From Desulfoluna spongiiphila (GTDB taxonomy: Bacteria; Desulfobacterota; Desulfobacteria; Desulfobacterales; Desulfolunaceae), in NCBI RefSeq assembly GCF_900101345.1, contig NZ_FMUX01000001.1:492581-556580 (forward strand): a stretch of 64,000 bases of DNA. Direction: 5' to 3'. Below the pieces are notes generated by a model. That model ran no database searches, was not told the origin of the DNA, and was given only the letters and a program-made list of their open reading frames with translations. Below are positions 63,695 through 64,000 of this stretch, one piece after another. Made by a program: the position numbers and the translations under genes. Position 1 is the stretch's first letter. Each line of letters begins with the position of its first letter.

Positions 63695-64000
63695 ATGACG
63701 GACCCGGACACACTCTACAAACGCATCGGCCTCAGCCTGGAGGACCTGACGGGCATCCTGTCCGAGACAGACGACGGGGTCCTGATCACCGACGCCAAAG
63801 GGGTAATCCTTTTTTACAATGAGGCGTTGTCCCGCATCGACAGCACGGACAGAAAGCTTGCCCTGGGTCGTCAACTGACGGACGTCTACACGGTCACGGA
63901 AAAAGACAGCCCCACCCTCACATGCCTGGCCACCGGCCAGACCATCATTCACCACACGCAATTTTACCGAACGCGGCATGGGCGGGCGGTCTTTGCCATG
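63695..64000 (+). CDS. PAS-domain protein, probable sigma-54 activator (3' end cut by the window)
   Basis: The 102 residues before the window edge form a PAS domain, LTGILSETDDGVLITDAKGVILFYNEALSRID, closely resembling the PAS of the activator at 53704 (there LDEGIIITDHQGVIVYYND) and sharing the QFYRTRHGRAVFA stretch. By that similarity the rest should be an AAA+ and Fis-type domain, but it is beyond the window. It starts at an ATG preceded by weakly spaced AAAAGG. Its position after the reactivase gene suggests a second regulator for the same operon or for genes that follow. Confidence 0.8.
   Translation, partial: MTDPDTLYKRIGLSLEDLTGILSETDDGVLITDAKGVILFYNEALSRIDSTDRKLALGRQLTDVYTVTEKDSPTLTCLATGQTIIHHTQFYRTRHGRAVFAM

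Noticed and set aside
1..64000. tRNA, rRNA, tmRNA or RNase P genes
   Set aside because: I scanned gene-free stretches for T-loop (GTTCRANTC) and RNase P/tmRNA signatures and saw none. The hairpin-rich region at 36957-37100 does not fit these families.

Overview
The window is chromosomal DNA from a GC-rich, strictly anaerobic, respiratory bacterium. The best guess is a sulfate-reducing member of the Desulfobacterota (Desulfobacteraceae/Desulfoluna-like). This rests on gene content: a Ni-type CO dehydrogenase, hybrid cluster protein with its Crp/Fnr regulator, an octaheme hydroxylamine-oxidoreductase-like cytochrome with an NrfH-type quinol dehydrogenase, a small siroheme sulfite reductase, a glycyl-radical enzyme, corrinoid methyl transfer and several sigma-54 activators. 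No dsr, apr or rRNA gene lies in the window, so the assignment is an inference. No tRNA, rRNA, CRISPR array, prophage or transposase was seen.

Layout. 0.5-6.4 kb: small accessory enzymes (three GNAT acetyltransferases, an alpha/beta hydrolase, an NTF2-like protein, a VOC protein) and the ribosome-assembly GTPase RsgA. 6.5-10.1 kb: a class I aminotransferase, then a bacterial arginine kinase translationally coupled to an MFS transporter. 10.5-12.3 kb: an exported lipoprotein superoxide dismutase and two bacteriohemerythrins. 12.3-16 kb: a thiamin-type ABC importer. 16.5-24.6 kb: a hybrid sensor kinase, a glycyl-radical enzyme coupled to a small SCP2-like protein, a DUF1638 protein and a PAS/sigma-54 activator.

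24.7-40.3 kb is a redox and nitrosative-stress island: a CxxC metallochaperone, small siroheme sulfite reductase, cupin, CO dehydrogenase, Fe-S proteins and hcp on the minus strand; a divergent HcpR-like regulator with a palindromic TTGAC-N4-GTCAA operator between it and hcp; the octaheme/tetraheme cytochrome pair; a rubrerythrin-like protein; and cytochrome bd oxidase. 40.4-53.5 kb is mixed: a methyltransferase-like protein, a pectinacetylesterase/Notum-like lipoprotein, two unusual fusion proteins (DUF1461 plus a coiled tail; HdrD-like Fe-S plus TVP38/TMEM64), PhzF-like and Old-Yellow-Enzyme-like proteins, a second hybrid sensor kinase, and a LysR/LysE-type exporter pair.

53.7-64 kb is a complete-looking one-carbon module for a quaternary amine, probably glycine betaine or a relative. 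It has a PAS/sigma-54 activator, a near-consensus -24/-12 promoter with an upstream inverted repeat, BCCT transporter, MttB-family methyltransferase without pyrrolysine, a second BCCT transporter, corrinoid protein, methyl-THF:corrinoid methyltransferase, 2Fe-2S/ASKHA corrinoid reactivase, and the start of a second, paralogous PAS regulator cut by the window edge.

The intergenic space carries its own repeat biology. There are four copies of a ~170-bp element bounded by an 11-bp inverted repeat (GCCTCCGGCGG), two copies of a related element with a different core, degenerate fragments, nested hairpins, and two arrays of 7-bp tandem repeats, one of which contains the stop codon of the aminotransferase gene.
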